In this document: positions 36,513-44,986 of the stretch, piece after piece
Position numbering within the stretch: the first letter of the stretch is position 1
Layout: each line of letters opens with the position of its first letter
The notes under the pieces: model-generated
Told to the model about the DNA's origin: nothing
Seen by the model: the letters and a program-made list of their open reading frames with translations, nothing else
Database searches by the model: none
NCBI RefSeq assembly: GCF_003574835.2
Contig: NZ_CP063196.1
Coordinates: 2,418,001-2,482,000 of the forward strand
DNA from: Thermobifida halotolerans
Lineage (GTDB): Bacteria; Actinomycetota; Actinomycetes; Streptosporangiales; Streptosporangiaceae
Direction: 5' to 3'
DNA: 64,000 nucleotides
Translations under genes and position numbers: made by a program

Positions 36513-37403
36513 TCAGCGCCGGGGCCGCGCCATCAACACGCGTACCGAGCCGGGAACCGCCTCGCAGGTCAGCGGAGGTTCGGCGAGGCGTTCGCCGTCA
36601 GCGTAGGCGACCACGCCGACGGGGCCGCGGACGGTGACGGTGACGCGACGGCCGCGCAGCATCTCCACCTCGGGCAGGCCCGGGTGGGAGCCGGTGAAGA
36701 CCCGGGGGAACAGCCGCAGGAAGCGGGCCCGCCCCACCGCGCGCACCAGCACGACGTCGAGGAGTCCGTCGTCGTACCGGGCCTCGGGGCAGATGCGCAT
36801 GCCGCCGCCGTAGCAGCGGGTGTTGCCGACCGCGACGAGCATCCCGTCGGCGGCCAGGCGGCGGCCGTCCACGTCCAGGGTGTAGTGGAGCGGGGTGAAG
36901 GAGCCCAGTTCGGCGAGCACCCCGGCGACGTAGTCGAGTCGGCCCAGCCGCAGCCGGAAACCGTTGACCCGTTCGTTCACCCTGGAGTCGAACCCGCAGG
37001 CGAGCACGCTGAGGTAGTGGCGGCCCGCCGCGGCGACGGTGTCGACCGCGACCGTGCGTCCGGCCAGGACCGCCCGGGCGGCCTCGTCCGGCGCGCGCGG
37101 CAGGCCCAGTTCGCGGGCGATGTCGTTGCCGGTCCCCGCGCCCACCACGCCCAGGGGGACGCCGGTGCCCGCCACCGCCTGCACCGCCAGGTGGGCCAGG
37201 CCGTCACCGCCGACGGTGACGAGCGCGTCGGGTCGGTCCGCGGCGAGTTCCCGGGCCAGGCGGGCGCTGTCGGAGGCCGAGTCTCCCGCGGCCACGTGGA
37301 CCTCGGCGCCCCGGGCGCGCAGCCGTTCGAGCAGCGCGGCGGCGGCGACGGCGGCTCCGCGCCGTCCGGAGGCGGGGTTGACCAGCAGGGCGACGGTCGG
37401 CAC
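36513..37403 (-). CDS. Diacylglycerol/lipid kinase (DagK/YegS family)
   Basis: A 296-residue soluble lipid kinase. Residues 1-20 (VALLVNPASGRRG) and VGGDGLAHLAVQAV form the nucleotide-binding site, GAGTGNDIARELG is the classic GTGNDxAR motif, and the C-terminal domain has the family's DGLLDVVLVR and YADGERL. It would phosphorylate diacylglycerol or a related lipid. The start is a GTG with AGAGGT upstream. It lies in the tatC-helY interval, 48 bases after the DUF397 gene. Confidence 0.9.
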   Translation of the reverse strand: MPTVALLVNPASGRRGAAVAAAALLERLRARGAEVHVAAGDSASDSARLARELAADRPDALVTVGGDGLAHLAVQAVAGTGVPLGVVGAGTGNDIARELGLPRAPDEAARAVLAGRTVAVDTVAAAGRHYLSVLACGFDSRVNERVNGFRLRLGRLDYVAGVLAELGSFTPLHYTLDVDGRRLAADGMLVAVGNTRCYGGGMRICPEARYDDGLLDVVLVRAVGRARFLRLFPRVFTGSHPGLPEVEMLRGRRVTVTVRGPVGVVAYADGERLAEPPLTCEAVPGSVRVLMARPRR

Positions 37404-37451
37404 GGGGGATTGGACCTCTTGTCCGGTTGTCCGGGGGGAGCGGCCGGTCGG

Positions 37452-37826
37452 CTACTCGGCCCCGGCGTCGGTGCTGTTGTGGGGCGAGGGCACCGCGGTC
37501 ACCGGGACCTCGCCGCGCTGGATGGCGATCTCCTCGGGGCTCAGGTACTCCTCGGGAATGTCGAACTCGCCGTCCTTGGCGCCCAGCACGAACGCCTCCC
37601 ACTCGGCGGGGGTGAAGAACAGGATGCCCTTGTCGGGGTTCTTGCCGTCGCGCACCGCGCGGTAGCCGTCGTCGAACTTGGCGACCTCGACGACGGCCTC
37701 GGAGTCCTCGCTGGACAGCGAGGAGCGCATCCACACCGCGTCGGTGGTGTCGTGCCACTTCTCGTTGCCCTGGGCCTCGGGCGGCAGGTCGCGGCGGGGC
37801 GTGTCGGCGGGGGTCTGCTCGCTCAT
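37452..37826 (-). CDS. DUF397 domain protein
   Basis: A 124-residue protein. Residues 30-90 follow the DUF397 pattern: WMRSSLSSEDSEAVVEVAKF, then VRDGKNPDKGILFFTPAEWEAFVLGAKDGEFD. The first 30 and last 35 residues are polar extensions. In actinomycetes DUF397 genes usually sit beside a helix-turn-helix regulator and can act as its small partner or antagonist. No such regulator is adjacent here. AGGAGAG precedes the ATG. It is sandwiched with 48-base gaps between tatC and the lipid kinase. Confidence 0.88.
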   Translation of the reverse strand: MSEQTPADTPRRDLPPEAQGNEKWHDTTDAVWMRSSLSSEDSEAVVEVAKFDDGYRAVRDGKNPDKGILFFTPAEWEAFVLGAKDGEFDIPEEYLSPEEIAIQRGEVPVTAVPSPHNSTDAGAE

Positions 37827-37874
37827 GGGTCTCTCCTGCTGGCTGTCGTCCGGACCGGGGGCCTCCCGGCGGAC

Positions 37875-38729
37875 CTAACGGTTCGGCGTGGTCCCGGCGG
37901 CGCTGTCGGCGTCGTCCAACGGGGAGAGCTCGTCGTCGTCGAGCTCGGCCAGCGGGTCGCGGTCCCTTCCCCTGCGCCGGTCGTTGACGAAGGCGATCAG
38001 CTCGGCGATCTCGAACAGCGCGACCACCGGGATCCCCAGCGCCAGCATAGTGAACGGGTCGCCTCCGGGGGTGGCGATCGCGGCGAACACGAAGGCGAGG
38101 AAGATGATGACCCGCCGCCACTTGGCGATCATCCGGTGCGGCAGCACCCCGAGGAAGTTCAGCAGCACCACGATGAGCGGCAGCACGAAGGCGGCGCCGA
38201 ACACCGCCAGCATCATGATGATGTAGCCGAGGTAGTTGGGCAGGGTGATCAGCGCCGTCGCGCCCTCGGGGGCGAAGGAGAACATGATCTCCATCCCCTT
38301 GGCGGTGACGAAGTAGGCCACGGTCGCGCCCAGCAGGAACAGCGGGACCGCGAACCCCACGAACAGGTAGGTGTAGCGCTTCTCCTTGCCGCGCAGCGCC
38401 GGGGCGATGAACGCCCACAGTTGGTACAGCCAGAACGGGGAGGAGACCAGGAGGCCGACGATGAGGCTGACCTGGAAGTACAGGAAGAACCCGTCGAAGA
38501 TGCCGGTGTAGTTGAGCCCGCAGCCGTCGTCGTTGCGCACCTCGGCCGGCAGCGAGCAGTAGGGCCGCTGCAGGAAGTCCCAGACCGGCTCGAAGACGGT
38601 GAAGCCGACTCCCATGCCCAGGGCGACGAACACCAACGCCTTGATGACCCGGTTGCGCAGTTCGCGCAGATGATCCATCAGCGGCATGCGCGCCTCGGGG
38701 TTCGCCTTCCGCTGTCGCCTCGTCCTCAT
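37875..38729 (-). CDS. tatC: Twin-arginine translocase subunit TatC
   Basis: A 284-residue membrane protein with six transmembrane helices and the TatC signatures MPLMDHLRELRNR at the cytosolic N-terminus, FWLYQLWAFIAPAL, and a late FAAIATPGGDPFT. It is the signal-peptide receptor for folded-protein export. The C-terminal tail is strongly acidic (LDDDELSPLDDAD). ATG 38729 follows GGAGAG; an in-frame GTG eight codons earlier (38753) is possible. Lies downstream of tatA, with no tatB. Confidence 0.93.
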   Translation of the reverse strand: MRTRRQRKANPEARMPLMDHLRELRNRVIKALVFVALGMGVGFTVFEPVWDFLQRPYCSLPAEVRNDDGCGLNYTGIFDGFFLYFQVSLIVGLLVSSPFWLYQLWAFIAPALRGKEKRYTYLFVGFAVPLFLLGATVAYFVTAKGMEIMFSFAPEGATALITLPNYLGYIIMMLAVFGAAFVLPLIVVLLNFLGVLPHRMIAKWRRVIIFLAFVFAAIATPGGDPFTMLALGIPVVALFEIAELIAFVNDRRRGRDRDPLAELDDDELSPLDDADSAAGTTPNR

Positions 38730-38819
38730 CGCTGTGCTTGCTCTCCGACTCACCCGGTACCGACCTCGCCCGCGACCGCCGTGCGGCGGCGCGGTTGTGC
38801 TGTTGTGGCCGCCCGACGG

Positions 38820-39131
38820 TCAGGAACCGTAGGGGCGGTGGGCGGTCTCGCCCGAGCCGTCGACGATCCGCTGGCCGGGGGGAAGCTGCGGGTAGCCGTT
38901 CGGGCCGGGCTGCTGGGTACCGGGCTGCTCCGGGCGCGCCTCGGCCTGCCGGGTCTGGTCCTGGGCCTCCTGCTTGGAGGTGTCGTCGTCCTCGCTCAGC
39001 CCCTTGGCCTCGGCCCGGAGGATGCGGGCGCTGCGGCCCATGGAGCGCGCCAGTTCCGGCAGCTTCTTGGCGCCGAACAGCAGCAGCACGATCACCAGCA
39101 GGATGAGGATTTCTCTGGGCCCGATGCTCAT
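38820..39131 (-). CDS. tatA: Twin-arginine translocase subunit TatA
   Basis: A 103-residue single-helix protein. The N-terminal anchor and hinge (ILILLVIVLLLFGAKKLPEL) are diagnostic, followed by an amphipathic helix and a polar Gln/Pro-rich tail. It oligomerises to form the export pathway with TatC. GAGAGG precedes the ATG at 39131. The gene starts eight bases after the small membrane gene upstream. Confidence 0.94.
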   Translation of the reverse strand: MSIGPREILILLVIVLLLFGAKKLPELARSMGRSARILRAEAKGLSEDDDTSKQEAQDQTRQAEARPEQPGTQQPGPNGYPQLPPGQRIVDGSGETAHRPYGS

Positions 39132-39138
39132 GGTCTTG

Positions 39139-39387
39139 TCAGCCTCTCTGTGCGACGCCGCCTGCGCCACTGATGGTACGTCCTGGTCTGGCCGCTTTCC
39201 CGTCGGGTGGGCGTTGGCCGCCGGCCGGTGGCGCCGTGCGCAGCGCCGCCAGGCGCGGTCCCAGCGCGGCGCGGGCCGCCGCGAGTTCGGCTCCCAGCCC
39301 GCGCGAGAGCGCCGCAAGCCGCGCCGCGCTCACCGCCAGGGCGAGCGGTCCGGCGGCGGCCAACAGCGCGACAACGGTCCACAGCAC
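39139..39387 (-). CDS. Small conserved membrane protein between pafBC and tatA
   Basis: An 82-residue protein with one N-terminal hydrophobic helix (TVVALLAAAGPLALAVSAA), an Ala/Arg/Leu-rich helix and a polar basic tail. I know no function. Support comes from its fixed place directly ahead of tatA and a TAGGCT hexamer six bases before the GTG, a leaderless arrangement identical to that of helY. Confidence 0.6.
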   Translation of the reverse strand: MLWTVVALLAAAGPLALAVSAARLAALSRGLGAELAAARAALGPRLAALRTAPPAGGQRPPDGKAARPGRTISGAGGVAQRG

Positions 39388-39399
39388 GCATCGAGCCTA
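39387..39399 (-). promoter_or_regulatory. Leaderless -10 ahead of the tat operon
   Basis: TAGGCT (39394-39399, minus strand), six bases, then GTG at 39387. It could start a transcript for the small membrane gene and tatAC, separate from pafBC. Confidence 0.5.
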
Positions 39400-39446
39400 C
39401 TCAATCCAGGGCACAACACCACCCGCCGCGAGGTGAACGTATGGTC

Positions 39447-41438
39447 TCAGCCCGAATACCGCAGCAGCGCCCGCTCGGCCTGTTCGCGGACCCGTCCGGC
39501 CAACTCGGCGGGCGCGACCAGCCGCCCGGTGGCACCCAGCCGCAGCGCCAGCCGCGCCGCCCAGGCGGGCTCGGGGGTGCGCAGGGTGGCGCGCAGCCCC
39601 CCTCCGGGCATCTCCCGCACGGCCTCGCACACGTAGTCCTCGGCGACCCAGCGCGCCCCGGGATCCAGCTCGAACGTGACGTAGGCGTCGCCGTCGGAGC
39701 GCTGCAGCACGCCGCCGCTCAGGTCGAGGCCGCGCACCCCCGCGGGGACCTCGGCGGACACCGGGAGCACGCTCAACTCCAGGACGCGGTCCAGGCGGAA
39801 CAGCCGCACGTCCTCGCGCAGTCGGCACCAGCCCTCCAGGAAGACGTGCCCGTCCTGCACCACCAGCCGCATCGGGTCGACCTCGCGCTCGCTGACCCGG
39901 TCGGCGTAGCCGGACAGGTAGCGCAGGTGGAGCCGGTGTCCGGACTCCAGCGCCTTGCCCACCTGCTCACGCAGCCGGGCGACCTCCCCGTCGAGGTCGA
40001 CGCGCACGTCCACGGAGTCGGCGAGTCCGACGGCCGTGCCCGCGACCGCGCGCAGCTTCCGCTCCACGCGGGTGAGCGCGTCGCTGTCCACCCCGGGCAG
40101 GTCGCGCAGCAGCCGCAGTCCGGCCACCAGGCTGGCGGCCTCGTCGGCGGTCAGCCGCAGCGGCGCGGCCAGGGTGTCGGCGTTGGCGATGATGATCTCC
40201 CCGGTCTCGGCGGCGGCCTCCACGTCCACGTCGATCAGGTCGCCGGGGGTGTAGCCGGGCAGTCCGCACATCCACAGCAGGCTCAGGTCCTTGAGCACCT
40301 GCTTCTCGGTCAGCCCGAAGTGCTCGGCGACCTCCGACACCCGCACGTCGTGGCTGAGCGCGTAGGGCACCAGCATGAGCAGGCGGCGCAACTGCTCGGC
40401 GGAGGTGCCCGCGCGCCGGGACGGGGCGGGCTGCCCGGCGGGCCGCGGCATCTCCTCCGGTTCGGCCCCGGGGGGCGCGGCGGCGACGGAGCGCAGGTGC
40501 TCGACCACGGCGGCGCGGGCCCGCTCGGGCTCGCGCACCACCACGTGCTCGCCGTACTCGGCGACCCGCGCGGCCAGGTCGGTCTCGTCGGTGTAGGGGT
40601 ACTCCACCAGGTCCCAGCCCGACCCGCCGGAGCGCTCACCGGGCACGATGCGCAGGGCCGCGCGGCGCAGCGCGTGCGCGGCGTCGGTGCGCACCTCCAG
40701 CAGCGCCGTCTGCTCGGGTTCGGGGGGACGCGCGCTGACCAGGGAGCGCACGTCCACCCCGGGGGGCACCCGCACGGCCGGGCCGCTGGTGTGCACCCGC
40801 ACGTCACCGACGATGCGGCTGAGCCGGAAGACGCGGCGGGCGGCGCGGTCCCGGTCGTGGCCCGCGACGTACCAGCGTCCCGCGACGTTGGCCACGCCCC
40901 ACGGCTCCAGCTCCCGCCGGGTCGGCGCGTCCTGTCCGGGTTTGCGGTAGTCGAAGCTGACCGGGCGGCGGTCGCGGACCGCCTGCCAGATCGAGGGGAA
41001 CGCCGGTTCGTCGGTGCCCAGCACCGGGGTGATGGCGGGCAGCGCCTCGGAGTCCACGGGGACCCCGGCGGTGCGCAGCTTCAGCAGGGCGTTGGCCGCG
41101 GCCTCGCCCAGCACGGCGTGCCGCCAGGCCCGCGCGGCCAGGCCCAGGACCGCGGCCTCGTCGGGACGCAGTTCGACGGGCTCCAGCTCGTAGTCGGCGC
41201 GGGAGATGCGGTAGCCGTCCTCGTCGCTGAAGGGGTCGTGGCGTCCCGTGGTGATCGGGATTCCGGCGGCGCGCAGTTCCCTCTTGTCGCGTTCGAACAT
41301 GCGCTTGAAGGCGGCGTCGCTGTCGGCCTCGCCGTAGCCGTGCACGGTCGCCCGGATCTCCTGGGCGCTGAGGAAACGCCTGGTCGCCAGCAGGCAGATC
41401 ACCAGATTGAGCTGCCGTTCGGTCTTGTCCTGCGACAT
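39447..41438 (-). CDS. pafBC: PafBC fused transcriptional activator
   Basis: A 663-residue protein joining what are usually two proteins. The first half has a helix-turn-helix (about 1-70) and a WYL domain (about 150-210, SFDYRKPGQ and GRWYVAGHD). After a Pro/Ala/Arg linker near residue 330, the second half repeats the plan (SEVAEHFGLTEKQVLKDL, then LRYLSGYADR and the WCX end). PafBC activates the LexA-independent DNA-damage response in mycobacteria. AAAGGCGGGAA precedes the ATG at 41438. It lies upstream of tatA as in other actinobacteria. Confidence 0.92.
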   Translation of the reverse strand: MSQDKTERQLNLVICLLATRRFLSAQEIRATVHGYGEADSDAAFKRMFERDKRELRAAGIPITTGRHDPFSDEDGYRISRADYELEPVELRPDEAAVLGLAARAWRHAVLGEAAANALLKLRTAGVPVDSEALPAITPVLGTDEPAFPSIWQAVRDRRPVSFDYRKPGQDAPTRRELEPWGVANVAGRWYVAGHDRDRAARRVFRLSRIVGDVRVHTSGPAVRVPPGVDVRSLVSARPPEPEQTALLEVRTDAAHALRRAALRIVPGERSGGSGWDLVEYPYTDETDLAARVAEYGEHVVVREPERARAAVVEHLRSVAAAPPGAEPEEMPRPAGQPAPSRRAGTSAEQLRRLLMLVPYALSHDVRVSEVAEHFGLTEKQVLKDLSLLWMCGLPGYTPGDLIDVDVEAAAETGEIIIANADTLAAPLRLTADEAASLVAGLRLLRDLPGVDSDALTRVERKLRAVAGTAVGLADSVDVRVDLDGEVARLREQVGKALESGHRLHLRYLSGYADRVSEREVDPMRLVVQDGHVFLEGWCRLREDVRLFRLDRVLELSVLPVSAEVPAGVRGLDLSGGVLQRSDGDAYVTFELDPGARWVAEDYVCEAVREMPGGGLRATLRTPEPAWAARLALRLGATGRLVAPAELAGRVREQAERALLRYSG

Positions 41439-41506
41439 TTCCCGCCTTTCTGGACGCTGCGTACCCGGTGTGCGCCGGTCTCCCGGCGTCAGGACACCAC
41501 GAACGG

Positions 41507-41520
41507 TACCGTGACGCGCG
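41507..41520 (+). promoter_or_regulatory. Leaderless -10 of the DUF3866 gene
   Basis: TACCGT (41507-41512), seven bases, then the GTG at 41520; no ribosome site. Confidence 0.45.
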
Positions 41521-42593
41521 TGATCAGATGGCGTGACGGACGGGTCCGCGGCCTCGGCCGCTCCTGGCCCGGTGTGGTGGAACTGGACGTGGTGCTGGCG
41601 GAGGACGGGGAGGAGTGCCGGGCGCTGGCCTATCCGATGCTGGTGGGCGAGCCGCGACCGGGCGACCGGGTGCTGCTGAACACCACGGCGCTGGCGATGG
41701 GGCTGGGCACGGGGGGCTACGCCCTGGTGGTGGCCGTCCCCGACCGGCTGCCGCCCGATCCGCGGGGACCGGGGCACCTGGTCAAGGCACGCTACACCCC
41801 GTTGCAGGCCACCGTGCTGGGCGCCGACGAGCAGGACTCCCCGCACCACGCGCCGCTGCGCGACGCCGACGGGGTGGGGGGCATGCCGGTGGTGACCGCG
41901 GACCTGCACTCGGCGCTTCCGGCGGTGGTGGCGGGGGTGCGGGCGGAGCGCCCGGACGCGCGCGTGGCCTACGTGATGCTGGACGGCGGGGCGCTGCCGC
42001 TGTGGTTCTCCCGGACGGTGGCGGGACTGCGCGAGGCGGGGGCGCTGGTGGGCTCCGTCACGGTCGGGCAGGCGTTCGGCGGTGACGTGGAGACCGTGAC
42101 GGTGCACACCGGGCTGCTGGCGGCCCGGCACGTGCTGGACGCCGACGTCGCCGTGGTCGCGCAGGGGCCGGGGAACCTGGGCACGGGGACCCCCTGGGGG
42201 TTCTCGGGGGTGGCCGTGGGCGAGGCGGTCAACGCCGCCGCGGTGCTGGAGGGGCGCCCGGTGGGGGCGCTGCGGGTCAGCCGGGCCGACCCGCGGGAGC
42301 GGCACCGGGGGGTGTCGCACCACAGCCTGACCGCCTACGGGCGGGTGGCGCTGGCCCGCGCCGACGTGGTCGTGCCGCTGCTCGACGGGGACTTCGGGGC
42401 GCGGCTGCGTTCCGAGGCCGCCGTGCTGGGCGAGCGGCACACCCTGGTGGAGGTGGGGGTCGCGGGCCTGCGGGAGGCGCTGGAGGCGTCGCCGGTGCGG
42501 CTGTCCACCATGGGCCGCGGCCTGGCCGACGACACCGCCGCGTTCCTGGCCGCGGCCGCGGCGGGCCGCCACGCGGCCCGCCTGCTGGGCTGA
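41520..42593 (+). CDS. DUF3866 family protein
   Basis: A 357-residue soluble protein beginning IRWRDGRVRGLGRSWPGVVELDV, the start of DUF3866. Later it has HLVKARYTPLQ, a GQAFGGDVETVTVHTGL segment and GVSHHSLTAYGRVAL. Function is unknown; the family is typical of actinobacteria and Firmicutes. Start GTG 41520 is preferred over GTG 41511 because homology and the -10 element point to it. Divergent from pafBC with only about 80 bases between them. Confidence 0.85.
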   Translation: MIRWRDGRVRGLGRSWPGVVELDVVLAEDGEECRALAYPMLVGEPRPGDRVLLNTTALAMGLGTGGYALVVAVPDRLPPDPRGPGHLVKARYTPLQATVLGADEQDSPHHAPLRDADGVGGMPVVTADLHSALPAVVAGVRAERPDARVAYVMLDGGALPLWFSRTVAGLREAGALVGSVTVGQAFGGDVETVTVHTGLLAARHVLDADVAVVAQGPGNLGTGTPWGFSGVAVGEAVNAAAVLEGRPVGALRVSRADPRERHRGVSHHSLTAYGRVALARADVVVPLLDGDFGARLRSEAAVLGERHTLVEVGVAGLREALEASPVRLSTMGRGLADDTAAFLAAAAAGRHAARLLG

Positions 42594-42784
42594 GGACCGC
42601 AGTCGGAACCCCGGCCCCCCGGGGGGGCGTGGAACCTCGACCCCGACAAGGGGATTGCAGGTGACCTCGGCCGCAGGGGGCTGTGGAACCAGTGCCTGGA
42701 GGTCGGGAGAGGCGGCGGGGGCGCTTCGGGGGTGTGGTCCGGGGTGGGCGGCCACGGGGGCGTGTGGGCACCGTCCGGGAACGC

Positions 42785-42816
42785 CCGTGGGCGGGGCCGT
42801 GCGGCCCCGCCCACGG
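42785..42816. terminator. Perfect palindrome between convergent genes
   Basis: CCGTGGGCGGGGCCG and its complement (15 bp, two-base centre) lie between the DUF3866 gene and the FKBP lipoprotein gene. The 245-base gap also holds a copy of the GGAACCTC-type repeat near 42630-42660. Confidence 0.8.
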
Positions 42817-42837
42817 CGGACTTCGGTGACCGACCGG

Positions 42838-43962
42838 CTATTCCTCGGTCTCCTCCTGCGGAGCGGCCTCCTCGTCGGAGGCGGTCTCCTCCGCGCCCTC
42901 CTCGGCCTCGGGCTCCTCCTCCGGGGCGGTGTCGTAGGCGCCCAGGATGTCGATGACGAAGACGAGGGTGCCCGCGGGCTGGCCGTCGGCGACCTCGTCC
43001 TCGCTCCCGTACGCCTTGTCCTCGGGGATGACCAGCATGACGCGGCTGCCGACCCGCTGGCCGACCAGGCCCTCGTCCCAGCCCTCGATGACCCCGCCGA
43101 CGCCGATCTGGAAGCTGAGCGGGTCGCCGTCGGTGTCCTCGTTCTCCATCGCGGCGCGCTCCTCCAGCCCGGTGTTCCAGGTGGAGTCGAACAGCTCCCC
43201 GTTGTCCCAGCGCACCCCGGTGTACTGGACGACGATCTGCTGGCCCTCGGCGACCTCGGGACCGCCGCCCTCGATCAGGGGGACGACGGTCAGCTCGCCG
43301 GGCGGGTCGGTGTCCTCGGGGATGTCGATGCCCGGCAGGGCCCGTCCGTTGTCGGTCACGGTGGGCAGGCCGTCGCCGCCGTCGGTGGTCTGCTCGCCGG
43401 GGACGACGTCGCCCTTGCCGTGGCGCGCGACGATGTCCACGACCGACACCGAGGCGCCCTCGGGGGCCGCCTGGCCCATCGCCTCGTACTGCGCGCGCTC
43501 CTCCTCGCTCAGCGGCGGGAAGTGGAAGACCAGCCGCGTGCCGACCGTCTGGTCGACGAACGAGTCCAGCAGCTCCTCCGACATCTGCGACATCTGCATC
43601 AGCGTCGGCGCGTCGTGCTCGTAGGTGGAGCTGCTCTGCTCGGCCTCGCCCTTGCCCGTCCACCGGTACTCGACGATGTGCGCGACCACCATGTCACTTC
43701 CGCGGATGAGGGTGCCCTCCCCCTCTCCCCGGTGCGCGACCCCCACCAACTGCTCGTCGGGCGGTTCGATCTCGGGGAAGGAGACCTCGGGCTCGGCCTC
43801 GCCGACGGTGCCGCTGATGGTCGGCAGGCGGCTGTCGTACTCCTGTTCGGTCCGCATCAGGGCGGGGGTCTGCCAGTCCTCGGGGATGACCCCGCATCCG
43901 GACGCCCCCAACAGCAGGGCGCTCAACGGCACCGCAAGGGCCACAGCCGCATGTCGACGCAT
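42838..43962 (-). CDS. FKBP-type peptidyl-prolyl isomerase lipoprotein
   Basis: A 374-residue exported lipoprotein: a signal peptide ends in GASGC with Cys23 as lipidation site. Residues about 235-345 are an FKBP domain (VVQYTGVRWDNGELFDSTW, GVIEGWDEGLVGQRVGSRVMLVIP, and a final LVFVIDILGAY). Residues about 75-195 look like a second, degenerate FKBP domain (VVAHIVEYRWTGKG, VGTRLVFHFPP, VSVVDIVARH). The tail is Glu-rich. TTGAGGTAG precedes the ATG. FKBP genes between pafA and pafBC are known in related actinomycetes. Confidence 0.9.
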   Translation of the reverse strand: MRRHAAVALAVPLSALLLGASGCGVIPEDWQTPALMRTEQEYDSRLPTISGTVGEAEPEVSFPEIEPPDEQLVGVAHRGEGEGTLIRGSDMVVAHIVEYRWTGKGEAEQSSSTYEHDAPTLMQMSQMSEELLDSFVDQTVGTRLVFHFPPLSEEERAQYEAMGQAAPEGASVSVVDIVARHGKGDVVPGEQTTDGGDGLPTVTDNGRALPGIDIPEDTDPPGELTVVPLIEGGGPEVAEGQQIVVQYTGVRWDNGELFDSTWNTGLEERAAMENEDTDGDPLSFQIGVGGVIEGWDEGLVGQRVGSRVMLVIPEDKAYGSEDEVADGQPAGTLVFVIDILGAYDTAPEEEPEAEEGAEETASDEEAAPQEETEE

Positions 43963-44187
43963 CTTGTCACTACCTCAAGAGTTTGGCCAGAATCTCCGAC
44001 ACACTATCGGAGAGGAAAGAATGCCGTATACGAGTAAGAGGTCGTTAAGAACTCCGGGTATACGGCGTCCGGGACCGCTTCGCCCGTCCCCGCGGGCTCT
44101 CCCGCGTCGGCCGCCCGTCCGGGGAGGCGGGGGACGGCCGTGCGGCACGGCCGACGGCTTCGGCGGGAAGGCGGTGTTTTCCGCGAC

Positions 44188-44232
44188 GGGTGAGGCGCGG
44201 TACAGGGCCCGCGCCCGCGCCGCGCCTCACCC
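44188..44232 (-). terminator. Hairpin overlapping the lsr2 stop codon
   Basis: GGGTGAGGCGCGG (44188-44200) pairs with CCGCGCCTCACCC (44220-44232), 13 bp with a 19-base loop. The upstream arm includes the stop codon at 44227-44229. Confidence 0.6.
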
Positions 44233-44553
44233 GGTCTGCCTCCCGTGGTAGGCGTCCAGGACGTGCTGCGGAATCCTGCCCCGTTCGCTCACCTGGATGC
44301 CCCGGGACCTCGCCCACTCCCGGACGGCTCTGGTGTCGGTCCGCTCGGATCTGGCCCTGGTTCTGCGCCGGGACCTGTCGGTGACCTTCCGTCCGGCCCG
44401 CACGTAGGCCTCGAAGACCGAGCGCAGGTCCTCCGCGTGGTCGGCGGACAGGTCGATCTGGTAGACCGAGCCGTCGATCCCGAACTCGACCGTCTCATCC
44501 GCCCGGCTCCCGTCGAGATCGTCGACGAGTTCGACAACCGTCTTCCGAACCAC
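44227..44553 (-). CDS. lsr2: Lsr2 nucleoid-associated protein
   Basis: A 108-residue H-NS-like DNA-bridging protein. The N-terminal dimerisation part has RKTVVELVDDLDGS then DETVEFGIDG. After a basic Arg-rich linker the C-terminal DNA-binding domain reads VREWARSRGIQVSERGRIPQHVLDAYHG with the AT-hook-like RGR. It silences AT-rich, often foreign, genes. GTG 44553 follows AAAGGGGGG. The promoter area upstream is strikingly AT-rich for this genome. It sits among accessory genes. Confidence 0.94.
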   Translation of the reverse strand: MVRKTVVELVDDLDGSRADETVEFGIDGSVYQIDLSADHAEDLRSVFEAYVRAGRKVTDRSRRRTRARSERTDTRAVREWARSRGIQVSERGRIPQHVLDAYHGRQTG

Positions 44554-44986
44554 TGTTTCCCCCCTTTGTCCGTCCGCGTTTATTATTGAAATACTACCGA
44601 ATTCTCCGGAAAACCTGCCGGGGGTTTCCGCTGCGGCTCCGCTTTCCCGGGAAAGTTCCGGCACCCGGCTGCGGCGGTTCCGGCACCCGGGAAATCCGGA
44701 CCGCGTCCCGCCCTGTTCCCGGCCTGCCGCCGCCCGCCTGTCCCGGTTCCGCAGTTTCCGGAAGCAAAGAAGACCCCACCTTTCGGCAGGGTCTTCAAAA
44801 GCCGGTGTCCGGGCTCCTGCGCCGTCGGCGTCTCCCCGTCCCGTGGACGGTCTCCTTCCGGCCGCCCGGCTATTTCTCGGAAAAACCGCTCCGGTGCGTG
44901 AATACGGGATTACGCGTCCGTTCCGGCTTCCCGCCCCGCGCCGCTCGACGGGCGGCGCGGGGCGGTGTCCTCCGCGCGGGGCCGGG
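44554..44986. other. Intergenic region upstream of lsr2
   Basis: No gene in 433 bases. Near lsr2 there is an AT-rich block (TTTATTATTGAAATACTACC, 44580 onward) fit for a promoter. A direct repeat TTCCGGCACCCGG occurs twice near 44655-44695. The distal end holds the terminator of the dehydrogenase operon. Confidence 0.55.
44769..44796 (-). terminator. Terminator of the dehydrogenase operon
   Basis: On the minus strand GAAGACCC-TGCC-GAAA-GGTG-GGGTCTTC forms an 8-bp stem with an inner CC/GG pair and a GAAA tetraloop, followed by TTTGCTT. It lies 190 bases after the alcohol dehydrogenase stop. Confidence 0.65.

Noticed and set aside
39207-41519. Long plus-strand extension ahead of the DUF3866 gene
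   Set aside because: It is antisense to tatA and pafBC; the leaderless GTG at 41520 starts the conserved domain.
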